A stretch of 64,000 bases of DNA from Streptomyces erythrochromogenes. Lineage in GTDB: Bacteria; Actinomycetota; Actinomycetes; Streptomycetales; Streptomycetaceae. Shown in pieces: positions 35,283-44,872 of this stretch. Numbering within the stretch: position 1 is the first letter of the stretch; every line of letters begins with the position of its first letter. The stretch lies in assembly GCF_036170895.1 (NCBI RefSeq), contig NZ_CP108036.1:7661501-7725500 (forward strand), read 5' to 3'. The notes under the pieces were generated by a model. That model made no database searches. It was not told where the DNA came from and saw only the letters and a program-made list of their open reading frames with translations. Position numbers and translations under genes: made by a program.

Positions 35283-35328
35283 CCGGGCCGGGCCCGCACG
35301 CGCGCACCGCGTGCCCGGCCAGGCCCGG
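35283..35328. terminator. Bidirectional hairpin between S9 peptidase and MFS gene
   Basis: Nested inverted repeats occur: outer CCGGGCC/GGCCCGG and inner GCACGCG/CGCGTGC with a 5-nt loop. They fill the 54-bp gap between two convergent stop codons. Confidence 0.65.
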
Positions 35329-35333
35329 AAGGA

Positions 35334-36734
35334 TCAGGAAGCGACGGCCCGGGACCGGGCCCGGCCCCGGGGGAGGAGGGCCGCGGCGGCGAGACCGGCG
35401 AGTCCCAGGACCGCCAGGGTGGCCATGGCGGCGCCGTAGGCGTGGGTGCTGAGACCGGCGACGAGGATGGTGCCGGCGACCGCCGTGCCGAGGGAGGAGC
35501 CCAGGTTCGACACGCTGCGCGACAGGCCGGAGATCTCGCCCTGCCGCTCCTCGGGGAAGCTCGACTGCACGATGTTGACCGACGGGGTCAGCATCACGCC
35601 GAGGCCCAGGCCGATCAGCAGCAGTCCGGGTGCGAACGCCCAGGGGTTCGGGGACCCGCTCACCATGGCGAGTAGCAGGGCGATGCCGGCGATCGTCACG
35701 ACGAAGCCCGTCATGATGAGGGCGCGCTGCGCGTACCGCTGCGCCAGGCGTTCGGCGGCCAGCGACGTGGCGAGCAGGCCCAGGGTGGCGGCCGTGAAGA
35801 TCACGCCGGTCCGGATCGCGTCGTAGCCTCGCACGACCTGGAGATAGGCCGCCACGGTGAACGACGTCCCCATGAGCAGCAGCCACTGGATGTTCTGCGT
35901 GACCAGACCGAGGTTGGAGGTGCGGTCGCGGAACAGGCTCGTCGACAGGAGCGGCTCCTTCCCCGCCCGCTCCTTGGCGCGCACCCACCGGAAGAACCAC
36001 AGCAGCACCAGCGCACCGAGGACGAGCAGCCCGGCCATCAGCCAGACGTTGTCGTCGGCGGCCAGGATCCCCATGACGACGAGAATGAGGCCGACGGCCG
36101 ACAGGACGGCTCCGCCTGTGTCGAAGGGGCGCGTGGGATCCGGTGGCAGCGGGTCTTCGATCCGTCGGCTCAGCAGGATGATCACGGCGATCACCAGGGC
36201 CTGGAAGACGAAGGCGGCCCGCCAGCCGATGCCCGAGGTGATGAGTCCCCCGATCAGCGGCCCCGCGGCCGCACCGACGCCGCCGAGCGCCATGATGGTC
36301 CCGAACGCGCGGGCGCGCGAGGAGACTTCGGTGAAGAGCAGCGTCGTGAGGATGTAGACGGGCGGGATGAGCAGCGCCGTGCCGACGCCCTCCAGGATCG
36401 AGTTGCCGAGGATGAGGACGCCCAGGCCCGGGGCGGCAGCGCTGAGCAGGGCGCCGACGCCGTAGACCGTGAGACCGGCGAGGAAGCACCGCTTGCGGCC
36501 GTAGCGGTCGGTGAGTTTGCCTCCCGGGATCATCAGCGCGGCCATCACCAGGAGGAAGATCGTGATGGTGATCTGCACGCCCTGGACGGTCGTGTCCAGG
36601 TCCGTGCTGATGTCGTTGATCATCACGTTCATGTTGGAACCGGCGAAGCTGCAGATGAACTGCGCGAGGGCGAGCGGGGCCAGTACGCCGCGCGGCGCGC
36701 CCGGCGGCCGGTCCGGAGCGGCGGCTTCAGCCAC
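35334..36734 (-). CDS. MFS transporter, DHA2 (EmrB/QacA) type
   Basis: A 466-aa drug-efflux-type MFS protein. Typical segments are VQITITIFLLVMAALMIPGGKLTDRYGRKR (motif A), GNSILEGVGTALLIPP (motif C-like) and LSRSVSNLGSSLGTAVAGTI late in the protein. GTG 36734 overlaps the 3' end of the GH15 gene by 8 bp, so it is co-translated with it. The substrate is unknown. Pairing with a glycoside hydrolase gene is unusual. Confidence 0.9.
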   Translation of the reverse strand: MAEAAAPDRPPGAPRGVLAPLALAQFICSFAGSNMNVMINDISTDLDTTVQGVQITITIFLLVMAALMIPGGKLTDRYGRKRCFLAGLTVYGVGALLSAAAPGLGVLILGNSILEGVGTALLIPPVYILTTLLFTEVSSRARAFGTIMALGGVGAAAGPLIGGLITSGIGWRAAFVFQALVIAVIILLSRRIEDPLPPDPTRPFDTGGAVLSAVGLILVVMGILAADDNVWLMAGLLVLGALVLLWFFRWVRAKERAGKEPLLSTSLFRDRTSNLGLVTQNIQWLLLMGTSFTVAAYLQVVRGYDAIRTGVIFTAATLGLLATSLAAERLAQRYAQRALIMTGFVVTIAGIALLLAMVSGSPNPWAFAPGLLLIGLGLGVMLTPSVNIVQSSFPEERQGEISGLSRSVSNLGSSLGTAVAGTILVAGLSTHAYGAAMATLAVLGLAGLAAAALLPRGRARSRAVAS

Positions 36735-38577
36735 CGGCGCCGCCTCCCTCCGCCCTGTCGAGCTGCTCGTCCAGGGCGAGGGCCGCCGCGATCAGTGCGA
36801 GGTGGGTGAACGCCTGGGGGAAGTTGCCCAGTTGTTCGCCCGACGGGCCGATCTCCTCGGCGAACAGGCCGACGTGGTTGGCGTAGGTGAGCATCTTGTC
36901 GAAGGCGTACCGGGCTTCCTGCGGCTTGCCGGCGCGGGCCAGCGCCTCCACGTAGAGGAAGCTGCAGAGGTTGAAGGTGCCCTCCGAGCCGCGCAGCCCG
37001 TCGGGGGAGGCCTCCGGGTTGTAGCGGTAGACCAGGCTGTCGCTGACCAGTTCGCGGTCCATGGCCTCAAGGGTCCTGAGCCAGATCGGGTCGGTGGGGG
37101 AGAGGAATCCGACCCGGGGCATGAGCAGGAGCGAGGCGTCCAGCACGTCGGTGTCGTAGTGCTGGACGAAGGCCTGCTTGTCCGCGTTCCAGCCGCGCTC
37201 GACGATCTGCGCGAAGACGGTGTCGCGGACCTTCCTCCACCGGTCGATGTCGGCGGGCCGCGCGAACGCGGAGGCGAGGTGGATGCCGCGCTCGAAGGCC
37301 ACCCACGTCATGAGGCGGCTGAAGGTGAAGTTCTGGCGGCCGCCCCGGGTCTCCCAGATGCCCTCGTCGGGACGGTCCCAGTTCTCGGCGAGCCAGTCCA
37401 GGACGTGGGCGTACGCCATCCATCCCTTGATCCCGCCCATGTCGCGGGTCTGGGCCAGGGCGTCGGAGGCCTCGCCGTAGATGTCGAGCTGGATCTGGTC
37501 GGCGGCCGCATTGCCGGCGCGGACCGGCTTGGAGCCCTCGTAGCCGTCGAGGTGGTCCAGGATCTCCTCGGTCAGATGGGGTTCGCCGTCGATGCGGTAC
37601 ATGATCTGCAGGGGCTCGCCCGAGGCGGTGCCACCGGCGGCGAGCCGGTCGAGCAGCCAGCGGCGGAAGGCGGCGGCCTCCTCGACGAACCCGAGGTCGA
37701 CCAGGGCCTTGACGGAGAGGGAGGCGTCCCGGACCCAGGTGAAGCGGTAGTCCCAGTTGCGCTCGCCGCCGACCTGTTCGGGCAGCCCCATGGTGAGCGC
37801 GGCGATCGGCGCGCCGGTGGGGGCGTAGGTGAGCAGCTTGAGGGTGATCGCCGAACGGTGCACGATGTCGCGCCAGCGGCCGCGGTAGGTGCAGGAGCGC
37901 AGCCAGGTGTGCCAGAAGGTGCGGCAGGCCTGCAGTTCGGCGCTGATCCCCTCGGCCGACAGCGGAGGCGGCGCGGGGCCGTCGTCCGCGTCGCTGGTCA
38001 GCACCACGGCGGCCACCTCCCCGGCGGCCAGGGTGAAGCGGGAGGTGAGGTCCTCGCCGTCGCGCCGCAGCACGATGGGGCCGGCGACCGTGGCGACCTG
38101 CAGGTGCAGCTTCGTGCCCGGACCCCGGAAGACGACCGACGTCCGGTCGAGCTCCTCGAACGTGTGCGGTGCGCGCCCGTAGTCGAACCGCGGGCGGCAT
38201 TCGAGGTCGAAGTCCAGACTGCCCCGCACCACGCGCACCACCCGCACCAGCCGGTGCCGCTGTGTCGGCGCGGTGGTCTCCAGCGGAGCCATGAAGTCGG
38301 CGACCTCGCCGACCCCTCCGGGGCCCATGTACCGGGTGACCAGGACGGCCGTGTCCGCCTGGTAGAGCTGGCGGACCACGGTTCCGGGCTCGTGGGCGAG
38401 GTCGGCGGCGAGCCGGCAGTAGCCGCCGCGCTCGCTGTCGAGGAGGGACCCGAAGACGCTGGGGGAGTCGAACCGGGGTGCGCACCACCAGTCGACCGTG
38501 CCGTGCGAGGACACGAGCGCGGCGGTCTGGAGGTCGCCGACCATTCCGTGGTCGGCGATGGGCGGGTACGCGTTCAC
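36727..38577 (-). CDS. Glycoside hydrolase family 15 protein (glucoamylase/trehalase-like)
   Basis: A 616-aa cytosolic GH15 enzyme. The N-terminal beta-sandwich starts YPPIADHGMVGDLQTAALVS and runs to about residue 230. The (alpha/alpha)6 barrel follows with ERNWDYRFTWVRDASLSV, GWMAYAHVLDWLAENWDRPD and EGTFNLCSFLYVEALA. The lack of a signal peptide points to intracellular glucan or trehalose hydrolysis. GTG 38577 is preceded by GAGGGAG. The stop lies 8 bp inside the downstream MFS gene. Confidence 0.92.
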   Translation of the reverse strand: MNAYPPIADHGMVGDLQTAALVSSHGTVDWWCAPRFDSPSVFGSLLDSERGGYCRLAADLAHEPGTVVRQLYQADTAVLVTRYMGPGGVGEVADFMAPLETTAPTQRHRLVRVVRVVRGSLDFDLECRPRFDYGRAPHTFEELDRTSVVFRGPGTKLHLQVATVAGPIVLRRDGEDLTSRFTLAAGEVAAVVLTSDADDGPAPPPLSAEGISAELQACRTFWHTWLRSCTYRGRWRDIVHRSAITLKLLTYAPTGAPIAALTMGLPEQVGGERNWDYRFTWVRDASLSVKALVDLGFVEEAAAFRRWLLDRLAAGGTASGEPLQIMYRIDGEPHLTEEILDHLDGYEGSKPVRAGNAAADQIQLDIYGEASDALAQTRDMGGIKGWMAYAHVLDWLAENWDRPDEGIWETRGGRQNFTFSRLMTWVAFERGIHLASAFARPADIDRWRKVRDTVFAQIVERGWNADKQAFVQHYDTDVLDASLLLMPRVGFLSPTDPIWLRTLEAMDRELVSDSLVYRYNPEASPDGLRGSEGTFNLCSFLYVEALARAGKPQEARYAFDKMLTYANHVGLFAEEIGPSGEQLGNFPQAFTHLALIAAALALDEQLDRAEGGGAGG

Positions 38578-38758
38578 ACGTGGCTCCCTCGCTCGGGCCG
38601 GATCCGGCACGTGGCCGGGGTGGCGCCTTCCCGGTCCGTGTCCCGGTGCCGCGACAGCCCGGGATCGCCAGGGTCCGCGGCGTCCGGGGCTGCCACCGTG
38701 CTTCGTCACCTCCAGCGTGCACCGCGGCCGTGACCACCGCACTCCGGACGGGCACCCC

Positions 38759-39454
38759 CTAAGGGGTGCGGAGGGTCTCGACCCGTTTCTCGATCGCGGT
38801 GATCAGCGCCTCGACCCGGGCCCGGTAGATCTCATCGTCCGTCACCTCGGCCAGCTGCGTGCTCAGTCGGGTGATGTTCGGGAACCCCTCGGCGTCGACC
38901 AGGCGGTATTCGCGGCTCCAGGAGGCCTCGTCGGCCGCCCGGATGTCCGGGTCGAACAACAGGTAGGCGGCGCGCTGGCCGACGTACGCGAGGAGCGAGT
39001 CGCCGACCATGCGGTAGTGGACGGCCGCCTCGGCGCCGTCGAGCCCGGCCTCCATCACGGCGCCCAGGATGAGCTCGACCACCCGGAACTCGTTCGGCCG
39101 CCGGGTGGTCCGGCTGGCCATGGTCGACCCGACCACCGGGTACTTCAGCGCGACCTCCAGCGAGCCGTCCGCGAGCGCCCGCAGCCGCCCCTTCCAGTCG
39201 AGGCCCTCGGGGATGCTGTCGAGGACCTCGCCCAGGGTGCGGTCGGCGACGGACAGCAGGAGTTCGTCCTTGTCGCGGAAGTGCCGGTAGATCGCCGTGG
39301 GGTCGGCGCCGAGCTCCTCGCCGAGGCGGCGGACGGTGAAGGCGTCCTCGCTGCCGCGGGCCGCGATGCGCAGGCTCGCCTCGATGATCGCGTCCGGTGT
39401 GAGCTGGCTGCCCGCGCGCTTGGACCGGGCTGGTGTGTCGGATGACTTCGGCAT
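38759..39454 (-). CDS. TetR-family transcriptional regulator
   Basis: A 231-aa TetR regulator. The HTH spans about residues 18-65 (TPDAIIEASLRIAA, FTVRRLGEELGADPTAIYRHF, RDKDELL). The C-terminal ligand domain is about 150 residues. It is divergent from the amidohydrolase-ABC transporter operon across 128 bp containing a 10-bp inverted repeat (39487-39519), so it most likely represses that operon and itself. Confidence 0.93.
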   Translation of the reverse strand: MPKSSDTPARSKRAGSQLTPDAIIEASLRIAARGSEDAFTVRRLGEELGADPTAIYRHFRDKDELLLSVADRTLGEVLDSIPEGLDWKGRLRALADGSLEVALKYPVVGSTMASRTTRRPNEFRVVELILGAVMEAGLDGAEAAVHYRMVGDSLLAYVGQRAAYLLFDPDIRAADEASWSREYRLVDAEGFPNITRLSTQLAEVTDDEIYRARVEALITAIEKRVETLRTP

Positions 39455-39486
39455 GGTGCGGTCAGTGTATCGATTTGGAACGGAGC

Positions 39487-39519
39487 GAGCGCAACACCGT
39501 TGACAACAATGTTGCGCTC
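39487..39519. promoter_or_regulatory. Inverted repeat in divergent promoter, candidate TetR operator
   Basis: GAGCGCAACA and TGTTGCGCTC form a perfect 10-bp inverted repeat with a 13-bp spacer. The spacer contains TTGACA, a possible -35 element. It is centred between the TetR gene and the amidohydrolase. Confidence 0.65.
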
Positions 39520-39582
39520 CCGTTCACTCCTCCTCAACAAACAAGCCGTGCGGGTCCGCCCGCCGAGCCGGAGGATGCGTCG

Positions 39583-41265
39583 ATGTCCAAGAACAGGCAG
39601 CGGGCCGACACCGTATTCGTGGGCGGAAAGGTGTTCACCGGGACCGGTCCGGCCCCGGTCGACGCCGCCGTCGCCGTGGCCGGCGGACGGATCCTCGCCG
39701 TCGCCGGCGAGAACGAGGTGCGCTCCCTCGCGGACACGGGCACCGAGGTGGTCGACCTGCGCGGCGGACTGCTCGCCCCCGGCTTCCAGGACGCGCACGT
39801 CCACCCGGTCGTGGCCGGCGTGCAGATGCTCGGCTGCGACCTGAGCGCGGAGCGCACCATCGACGGCTACCTCGCGGTCGTGGCCGGACACGCGCGGCGG
39901 CACCCCGGCGCGGAGTGGATCCGCGGCGGCGGCTGGTCCATGGACGCCTTCCCCGGAGGCACTCCGACGCGCACCATGCTCGACGCCGTGGTACCCGACC
40001 GGCCCGTGATGCTCACCAACCGGGACGGGCACGGAGCCTGGGCCAACACCCGCGCGTTCGAACTGTCCGGCGTCGACCGCACCACCCCGGACCCGGTCGA
40101 CGGCCGGATCGAGCGCGAGCCGGACGGAACCCCGGCCGGCACCCTCCAGGAGGGCGCCATGGACCTCGTCGCCCGCCACGTGCCCATCGCCACGCCGGAC
40201 GAGGCGCACGCCGGCCTCCTCGCCGCGCAGGAACACCTCTTCTCCCTGGGCGTGACCAGCTGGCAGGACGCCATGATCGGTGCGTTCCCCGGGAACCCCG
40301 ACAACTACGACGTCTACCTGCGCGCCGCCCGCGAGGGCTCGCTGCGCGCCCGCGTCGTCGGCGCCCTGTGGTGGGACCGCGAACGCGGCCTGGAACAGAT
40401 CCCCGAGCTGGAGGAACGCCGCCGCACCGGCCGGGCCGGCCGCTTCAACGCCACCAGCATCAAGATCATGCAGGACGGCATCGCGGAGAACTTCACGGCC
40501 GGCCTGCTGGAGCCCTACCTCGACCGCTGCGGCTGCGCCACGGCCAATTCGGGTCTGAGCTTCATCGACCCCGGGCTGCTCACCGAGGCCGTGACCCGGC
40601 TCGACCGCTCCGGCTTCCAGCTCCACTTCCACGCGCTCGGCGACCGCGCCGTGCGCGAGGTGCTCGACGCCCTCGCCGCGGCCCGTACCGCCAACGGGGC
40701 CAACGACAACCGCCACCACCTCGCCCACCTGCAACTCGTCCACCCCGACGACATCGGCAGGTTCGCCGCCCTGGGCGCCGCCGCCAACATCCAGGCGCTC
40801 TGGGCCGCCCACGAACCGCAGATGGACGAGCTCACCATCCCCTTCCTCGGACCCGAACGGGCCGCCCTCCAGTACCCGTTCGGTGACCTGCGACGAGCAG
40901 GCGCCCGCCTCGTCGCCGGCAGCGACTGGTCCGTCAGCAGCCCCAACCCCCTCTGGGGCATCCACGTGGCCGTCAACCGCGCCGTCCCCGTCGAGGACCT
41001 CGACCCGGTGCGGACCTGCGGACCCATGCCGCCGTTCTTCCCGGAGCAGGCCCTGACCCTCGCGCAGGCGCTGACCGCCTACACCGCGGGCAGCGCCTGG
41101 GTGAACCACCTCGACGACGTCACCGGCACCGTCGAGGCGGGCAAGTACGCCGACCTCGTCGTCCTCGACCGAGACCCCTTCGCCCACCCCGGGGAGGAGA
41201 TCGCCGACACCCGCGTGCTGCGGACCTACCTCGACGGCGAACCCGTCTTCACCGCGAAGGACTGA
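39583..41265 (+). CDS. Amidohydrolase family protein (YtcJ/amidohydrolase_3 type)
   Basis: A 560-aa metal-dependent hydrolase. The metal site motif is GFQDAHVHP near residue 67. Later metal ligands appear in LHFHALGDRAVRE and AGSDWSVSSPNP. The C-terminal beta-sandwich includes GTVEAGKYADLVVLDRDP, diagnostic of the superfamily. GGAGG precedes ATG 39583 at 8 nt. It is the first gene of a TetR-controlled locus with a Dpp/Opp-type importer. A likely role is hydrolysing an imported N-acyl, amide or formamide compound. Confidence 0.92.
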   Translation: MSKNRQRADTVFVGGKVFTGTGPAPVDAAVAVAGGRILAVAGENEVRSLADTGTEVVDLRGGLLAPGFQDAHVHPVVAGVQMLGCDLSAERTIDGYLAVVAGHARRHPGAEWIRGGGWSMDAFPGGTPTRTMLDAVVPDRPVMLTNRDGHGAWANTRAFELSGVDRTTPDPVDGRIEREPDGTPAGTLQEGAMDLVARHVPIATPDEAHAGLLAAQEHLFSLGVTSWQDAMIGAFPGNPDNYDVYLRAAREGSLRARVVGALWWDRERGLEQIPELEERRRTGRAGRFNATSIKIMQDGIAENFTAGLLEPYLDRCGCATANSGLSFIDPGLLTEAVTRLDRSGFQLHFHALGDRAVREVLDALAAARTANGANDNRHHLAHLQLVHPDDIGRFAALGAAANIQALWAAHEPQMDELTIPFLGPERAALQYPFGDLRRAGARLVAGSDWSVSSPNPLWGIHVAVNRAVPVEDLDPVRTCGPMPPFFPEQALTLAQALTAYTAGSAWVNHLDDVTGTVEAGKYADLVVLDRDPFAHPGEEIADTRVLRTYLDGEPVFTAKD

Positions 41266-41276
41266 ACACCGCGCAC

Positions 41277-41298
41277 CTGCCCGGCAGCCCCCGGGCAG
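41277..41298 (+). terminator. Intra-operon hairpin after the amidohydrolase
   Basis: CTGCCCGG and CCGGGCAG form a perfect 8-bp stem with a 6-nt loop, 12 nt after the stop. It may partially terminate transcription or stabilise the upstream mRNA before the transporter genes. Confidence 0.5.
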
Positions 41299-41364
41299 TC
41301 ACCGGCCGGCCCGCCACCGGCCGCGCACCCACCCCTCCATGCTCACCCCTCAGGGAGCCAGACG

Positions 41365-43041
41365 ATGTCACCAGCCACATCGGGAACGCCGCTGCGCCGA
41401 CGCAGCGCGATCCGCAACGCCGCGGCGGCCGCCCTCGCCGCCGGCATGCTGCTCGTCACCACCGCCTGCACCGGATCCGGCACCACCGGCCAGGGCAAGG
41501 GACCGGCCACCGCCTTCCAGCTCACCGACAAGACGCCCGCCGCCGTCGGCGACGTGGACTCGTTCACCTGGTCGATCTACGCGGAGCCGACCACCATCGA
41601 CTACGCGCACGCCTACGACTTCCCGCCCAACCAGATCCTCGCCAACGTCTGCGAGAGCCTGCTGCGCTGGAACCCCGACCTGACGACCTCGCCGAACCTC
41701 GCGACCTCGTACACCAACCCCACCCCGACCACCTGGGTCTACCAGATCCGCCCCGGCGTCCGCTTCCACGACGGGACGACGCTCACCGCCGACGACGTCG
41801 TGGCCTCCCTGCGCCGCAACCTCGACCCGCAGACGGCGAGCGTCTGGGCCAACCCCTTCCGCAACGTCAAGTCGGTCGACCGCACCGGGCCGCTGGAGGT
41901 CACCGTCACCCTGACGCAGCCCGACTCCACCTTCAACAAGTACCTCGCCGCCGGCCCCGGCACCGTCGAGTCCGCCGCCACCCTCGCCAAGTCCGGCAAC
42001 GACTACGGCAATCCGCAGACCGGAGTGAACTGCACCGGCCCCTTCTCCTTCGGCTCGTGGACCTCCGGCCAGTCGCTCACGCTCAAGCGCTTCGACGACT
42101 ACTGGAACCCGGCGCTCAAGGCCAGGGCGGGCCAGGTGAAGTTCGTCTTCCTCGCCGACGCGACCACCCGCGTCAACGCCTTCCAGAGCGGCGAGGTCGA
42201 CGGCGGCTGGATGGTCCCCGCGGACGCGTACGCCGGGCTGCGCGACACCGCGGCGGGAAAGCTCTACTTCGGCCGCAACACCACCGTCGCCGACGAGGTG
42301 GTCAGCAACCTCAAGGGCCCGCTGGGCGACGCCCGGGTGCGCCAGGCCCTCCTCATGGCCATCGACCGCGAGGGCATCCTCAAGGCCGGCGTCGGCGGCG
42401 TCGGGGAAGTCGCCCACTCGCTGGTCACCGACAACCTCTGGAACGACGCGCCCGCCGCGACCCGCGAGGCGATCCAGCGCGACCTCCCCCGCTACCCGTA
42501 CGACCCCGCCAAGGCCAAGGCGCTCGCCGCCGAAGCCGGAGTGAACGGCCAGAAGGTCGTGATCGCGACGAGCCCGCTGGACTCCCAGACGACGATCATC
42601 ACCCAGGCCGTCGTCCAGGCCGCCACGGCCATCGGCCTCAAGCCGCAGATCGACTCCGTCTCCGCCGAGAAGTACACGACGCTCTTCACCGACCCGGCCG
42701 CACGCGAGGGCATCGACCTCTTCCTGACCTTCTGGAACACCTCCATCACCGACCCGCTCGACATGTACGGGGTCCTGCGGACCGACGCGTTCAGCAACTA
42801 CGGCGGCTGGTCCGACCCCGCCTTCGACGCGGCCGTCGACCGGGCCGTCGCCAGCTACGACCCCGTCGAGCACACCGCCGCCAACGCCGAGGCCCAGCGC
42901 ATCGCCCTGCGCGAACTGCCCTGGCTGCCCCTGTACACCCAGCCCGTGAGCGTCTTCCTCGGCAAGCGGATCACCGGCGTCCAGCCCTCCATCGCCTACC
43001 TGTACTACCCGTGGGCCGCCGAGATCGGCGCGAGCGGATGA
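41365..43041 (+). CDS. ABC transporter substrate-binding lipoprotein (SBP_bac_5)
   Basis: A 558-aa Dpp/Opp-type solute-binding protein. The N-terminus has twin basic residues, a hydrophobic stretch (AAALAAGMLLVTTAC) and a lipobox Cys at about 35, so it is a lipoprotein. Family blocks include LRWNPDLTTSPNLATSYT, RFHDGTTLTADDVVASLRR, NCTGPFSFGSWTSGQSL and a late PLDMYGVLRTDAF. It delivers peptides, opines or similar ligands to the permeases that follow with 4-bp overlap. Confidence 0.95.
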   Translation: MSPATSGTPLRRRSAIRNAAAAALAAGMLLVTTACTGSGTTGQGKGPATAFQLTDKTPAAVGDVDSFTWSIYAEPTTIDYAHAYDFPPNQILANVCESLLRWNPDLTTSPNLATSYTNPTPTTWVYQIRPGVRFHDGTTLTADDVVASLRRNLDPQTASVWANPFRNVKSVDRTGPLEVTVTLTQPDSTFNKYLAAGPGTVESAATLAKSGNDYGNPQTGVNCTGPFSFGSWTSGQSLTLKRFDDYWNPALKARAGQVKFVFLADATTRVNAFQSGEVDGGWMVPADAYAGLRDTAAGKLYFGRNTTVADEVVSNLKGPLGDARVRQALLMAIDREGILKAGVGGVGEVAHSLVTDNLWNDAPAATREAIQRDLPRYPYDPAKAKALAAEAGVNGQKVVIATSPLDSQTTIITQAVVQAATAIGLKPQIDSVSAEKYTTLFTDPAAREGIDLFLTFWNTSITDPLDMYGVLRTDAFSNYGGWSDPAFDAAVDRAVASYDPVEHTAANAEAQRIALRELPWLPLYTQPVSVFLGKRITGVQPSIAYLYYPWAAEIGASG

Positions 43042-44006
43042 CGGCCGCGGCGGCACGGGCCGCACGCGTCCTGCGCAGACTGGCCGGCATGGCGGCCACC
43101 CTGCTCGTCACCTCCTTCCTCGTCTTCGCCTCCCTGTTCCTGGCACCCGGCGACCCCGCCTCCTTCCTGGTGAAGGGGCGCAGCGCCGGGCCCGAGGAAC
43201 TCGTCGAGATCCGCCGCCAGTACGGCTTCGACGAGCCGTTCCTCGTCCGGTACTGGCACTGGCTGGAGGGCGTCCTGCAGGGCGACCTGGGCCGCTCGTA
43301 CCTCCTGCACCAGGACGTCGCCTCGGTCATCTGGTCGCGGCTGCCCGCGTCCCTGCTGCTGATCGGCGTATCGGCCCTGATGATCGCGGTCTTCGGGATC
43401 GGCTCCGGCATCGTCGGCGCCCTGCGCCGCGGATCGCGCACCGACCGCTCCCTGATGCTGCTGGTGACGGTGGGGGCCGCCGCGCCCGCCTTCGTCGCGG
43501 CCCTCCTGCTCCGGTCGGTACTGGGCGTGCAGCTGGGCTGGTTCCCGACCATCGGCAACGGAACCGGCCTCCTCGACCGGCTCCACCACGTCGTCCTCCC
43601 GGCCGCCGCCCTGTCCGTGACCTTCGTGGCGCTGGTGACCCGCGTGACCCGCTCCGCGATGCTCGACGAACTGCGCCGCGAGCACGTCGAGGTCGCCCTG
43701 AGCCGCGGAACACCCCGCCGGACCGTCATCCGGCGCCACGTCCTGCGCAACGCACTGGGCCCGATCGTGACGGTCTCCGCCCTCCTGGTGTCCGGCATGC
43801 TGGTCAGCACCGCGATCGTCGAGACCGCCTTCGGGATGTCCGGAGTGGGCTCCCTGCTCGTCCAGTCGGTGGACCAGCTCGACTTCCAGGTCGTCCAGGC
43901 GATCGTGCTGCTGGTCGTGGCCGCCTTCGTCGTGGTCAACGCCCTCGTGGACCTGGTGCACCCGCTGATCGATCCGCGCACGGCGGCGGCGGGGAGCGCA
44001 CGATGA
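43038..44006 (+). CDS. ABC transporter permease, DppB type
   Basis: A 322-aa permease with six membrane segments. The N-terminal FLAPGDPASFLV is the DppB hallmark, and the coupling segment is HVEVALSRGTPRRTVIRRHVLRNAL. ATG overlaps the binding-protein stop (ATGA), and its stop overlaps the next permease. Confidence 0.95.
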   Translation: MTAAAARAARVLRRLAGMAATLLVTSFLVFASLFLAPGDPASFLVKGRSAGPEELVEIRRQYGFDEPFLVRYWHWLEGVLQGDLGRSYLLHQDVASVIWSRLPASLLLIGVSALMIAVFGIGSGIVGALRRGSRTDRSLMLLVTVGAAAPAFVAALLLRSVLGVQLGWFPTIGNGTGLLDRLHHVVLPAAALSVTFVALVTRVTRSAMLDELRREHVEVALSRGTPRRTVIRRHVLRNALGPIVTVSALLVSGMLVSTAIVETAFGMSGVGSLLVQSVDQLDFQVVQAIVLLVVAAFVVVNALVDLVHPLIDPRTAAAGSAR

Positions 44007-44872
44007 GCGCGAACACCGCACCGGCGGCCGGGGCCCGCCGCCCCCTGGCCCGGCTGCGCGTCCTCGGCGGCGGCCCGCTCCGGCAGGCCTGCCTGGCACT
44101 CCTGATCCTGTTCGTCCTGGTGGCATTGCTGGCGCCGTGGCTCACCCCCCACGACCCGACGTTCGGCAGGCTCGGCGACACCCTCCTCGGCCCGGGCCCC
44201 GACCACTGGCTGGGCACCGACCAGGGCGGCCGCGACACCCTCTCGGCCCTGATCGCCGGCACCCGCACCAGCCTCGCCGGACCCCTCGCCGTCGTGGTCT
44301 TCTCCACCGTCCTGGGCATCGCCGTCGGCCTGTTCACCGCCTGGCGCGGCGGCTGGATCGACGCCATGACCGGCCGGGTCCTCGACATCGTGTTCGCGTT
44401 CCCCGCACTGCTGCTCGCGATCCTCGCGGTGGCCCTCTTCGGCAAGGGGATGACCGCACCCGTCATCGCCATGGCCATCGCCTACATGCCGTACACCGCG
44501 CGCCTGGTGCGCGGCCTGGCGGTACAGGAGAAGGCCCGGCCCTACATCGCCGCATACCGGGTCCAGGGGCACTCCGCCCTGTTCGTGACGGTCCGCAGGA
44601 TGCTCCCCAACATCGCCCCGACCCTGCTCGCCCAGTCGACGGTGAACTTCGGGTACGCCCTGCTCGACCTCGCCGCCCTCTCCTTCCTCGGGCTCGGCGT
44701 CCAGCCGCCGACCCCCGACTGGGGCGCCATGATCAACCAGGGCCAGGCCGCCGTCCTCCAGGGGCAGCCGCTGTCCGCGATCGCCCCGGCCGTGGCGGTC
44801 GTCCTGGTGGTCGTCGCCTTCAACGTCGTCGGGGAGAGCCTCGGCGACCGGCTCGCCGGGAGGGACTCCTGA
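44003..44872 (+). CDS. ABC transporter permease, DppC type
   Basis: A 289-aa permease. The cytoplasmic lead-in ends before LLILFVLVALLAPWLTPHDP, followed by the DppC motif HWLGTDQGGRDTLSALIAGTR. The coupling segment is AYRVQGHSALFVTVRRMLPN. It forms the heteromeric pore with the preceding DppB-type subunit. It shares one base with the next gene (TGATG). Confidence 0.95.
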   Translation: MSANTAPAAGARRPLARLRVLGGGPLRQACLALLILFVLVALLAPWLTPHDPTFGRLGDTLLGPGPDHWLGTDQGGRDTLSALIAGTRTSLAGPLAVVVFSTVLGIAVGLFTAWRGGWIDAMTGRVLDIVFAFPALLLAILAVALFGKGMTAPVIAMAIAYMPYTARLVRGLAVQEKARPYIAAYRVQGHSALFVTVRRMLPNIAPTLLAQSTVNFGYALLDLAALSFLGLGVQPPTPDWGAMINQGQAAVLQGQPLSAIAPAVAVVLVVVAFNVVGESLGDRLAGRDS

